Shown: positions 63,650-64,000 of the stretch, one piece after another
How the letters are laid out: each line of letters opens with the position of its first letter
How positions within the stretch are numbered: position 1 is the first letter of the stretch
Source: Triparma verrucosa
Taxonomy: Eukaryota; Sar; Bolidophyceae; Parmales; Triparmaceae
Direction of reading: 5' to 3'
NCBI GenBank assembly: GCA_030267905.1
Contig: BRXX01000373.1
Location: 1-64,000, forward strand
Length of the DNA: 64,000 nucleotides
The notes under the pieces: model-generated
What the model was told of the DNA's origin: nothing
Seen by the model: the letters and a program-made list of their open reading frames with translations, nothing else
Database searches by the model: none
Program-made: the position numbers and the translations under genes

Positions 63650-64000
63650 TTAATTTTTCTGCTCTGGGTTGTGTTCGTTCAGAAGATGATATGGGAGATG
63701 TGGGTTCGGGTGTTTTCTCTGTTTGTGAGTTTTGAGGAGGGTTGCTTGCTTTGCCTTGTAGTCACAGCCTACTTGATCACACCGGTGCCATCGAACGTCA
63801 ATGTCATGAACATTTGCTTTGTGCTCTTTGAGGTGGCTTGCTTGCTTTGCCTTGTAGTCGCATCCGTCTTGATCGCACTGGTGCCATCGAACGTCAATAT
63901 CATGAACCATCTGCTTGTATCCTTTGAGGTTGCCTGCTGTCTTTGCCTTGTAGTCGCAGCCGTCTTGATCGCAGTGGTGCCATCGAACGTCAATATCATG
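63650..64000 (-). CDS. Zinc-finger array protein, cut by the window end
   Basis: The frame is open from the stop at 63650 to the last base, so the 5' part lies beyond the window. It encodes three near-identical 29-residue units: link HDIDVRWH, then CDQDGCDYKAK (or CDQVGC), about 12 residues, and paired histidines (HKANVH; HKQRKH). In the first visible unit the expected first histidine is tyrosine (KGYKQMVH), so that finger may bind zinc poorly. Units are far more alike at DNA level than the fingers of the related gene at 61629-62644, indicating recent tandem duplication. After the last finger comes a short tail (LLNEHNPEQKN). Confidence 0.8.
   Translation of the reverse strand, partial: HDIDVRWHHCDQDGCDYKAKTAGNLKGYKQMVHDIDVRWHQCDQDGCDYKAKQASHLKEHKANVHDIDVRWHRCDQVGCDYKAKQATLLKTHKQRKHPNPHLPYHLLNEHNPEQKN

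Overview
The window is the end of a nuclear chromosome from a compact eukaryotic genome. It opens with 71 bases of CCCTAA telomere repeat and then carries about 21 tightly packed genes on both strands. Most genes have short introns (60-250 nt) with GTGAG-type donors and a TTCTAAC-like branch site. The organism looks like a photosynthetic stramenopile (ochrophyte alga). Two proteins have an N-terminal signal peptide followed by a TSF/HGF junction with phenylalanine, the bipartite plastid-targeting form of algae with secondary plastids. A plastid-lineage DUF2997 protein is nuclear-encoded, the telomere is TTAGGG-type, and the genes are typically eukaryotic. A bolidophyte/parmalean or a relative is possible, but the species cannot be read from the sequence.

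Layout. 0-11 kb: a hexose-phosphate epimerase whose stop codon lies only 0.4 kb from the telomere, a MAP65/PRC1 microtubule bundler, a divergent pair for lipid oxidation (C4-sterol methyl oxidase and a membrane-anchored ALDH3), an unrecognised zinc-ribbon protein, a gene-poor 1.3 kb stretch with degenerate repeats, and a plastid fibrillin-like protein. 11.3-37.1 kb: one giant minus-strand gene of four exons, one of them 23.5 kb long, encoding about 8,479 residues. It is a secreted or surface protein made of alternating blocks of two repeat types, with two further module types nested inside individual repeats, and ends in a discoidin-like domain, a P-like domain and a Cys-rich tail. 37-42 kb: phosphoglucomutase 2 and an unrecognised helical protein. 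42-55 kb: four RNA-modification genes (a NOL1/NOP2/Sun m5C methyltransferase, Sua5, Dus1 and Trm7) interspersed with a plastid rubredoxin-domain protein, a TraB-family protein, a carnitine acyltransferase and DUF2997. 55-64 kb: a secretory-pathway TPR + GT41-like + GT2-like fusion glycosyltransferase, a Tubby-like protein, a SAM-domain protein, two related zinc-finger array genes (the second cut by the window end) and a small basic protein.

How parts may relate. The giant extracellular protein, rich in N-glycosylation sequons, and the secretory glycosyltransferase fusion are plausible partners in building a cell surface, but this is inference. The RNA-modification genes share one cell function (tRNA/rRNA maturation) without being an operon.

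Features least like textbook biology are the nested-repeat giant protein; a family of introns with nearly identical 3' halves (TTCTAACTCG followed by CGCTTCGCTCCTCG) that resembles introner elements; and a repeated flip from C-rich to G-rich coding strand in the last few hundred bases of many genes.
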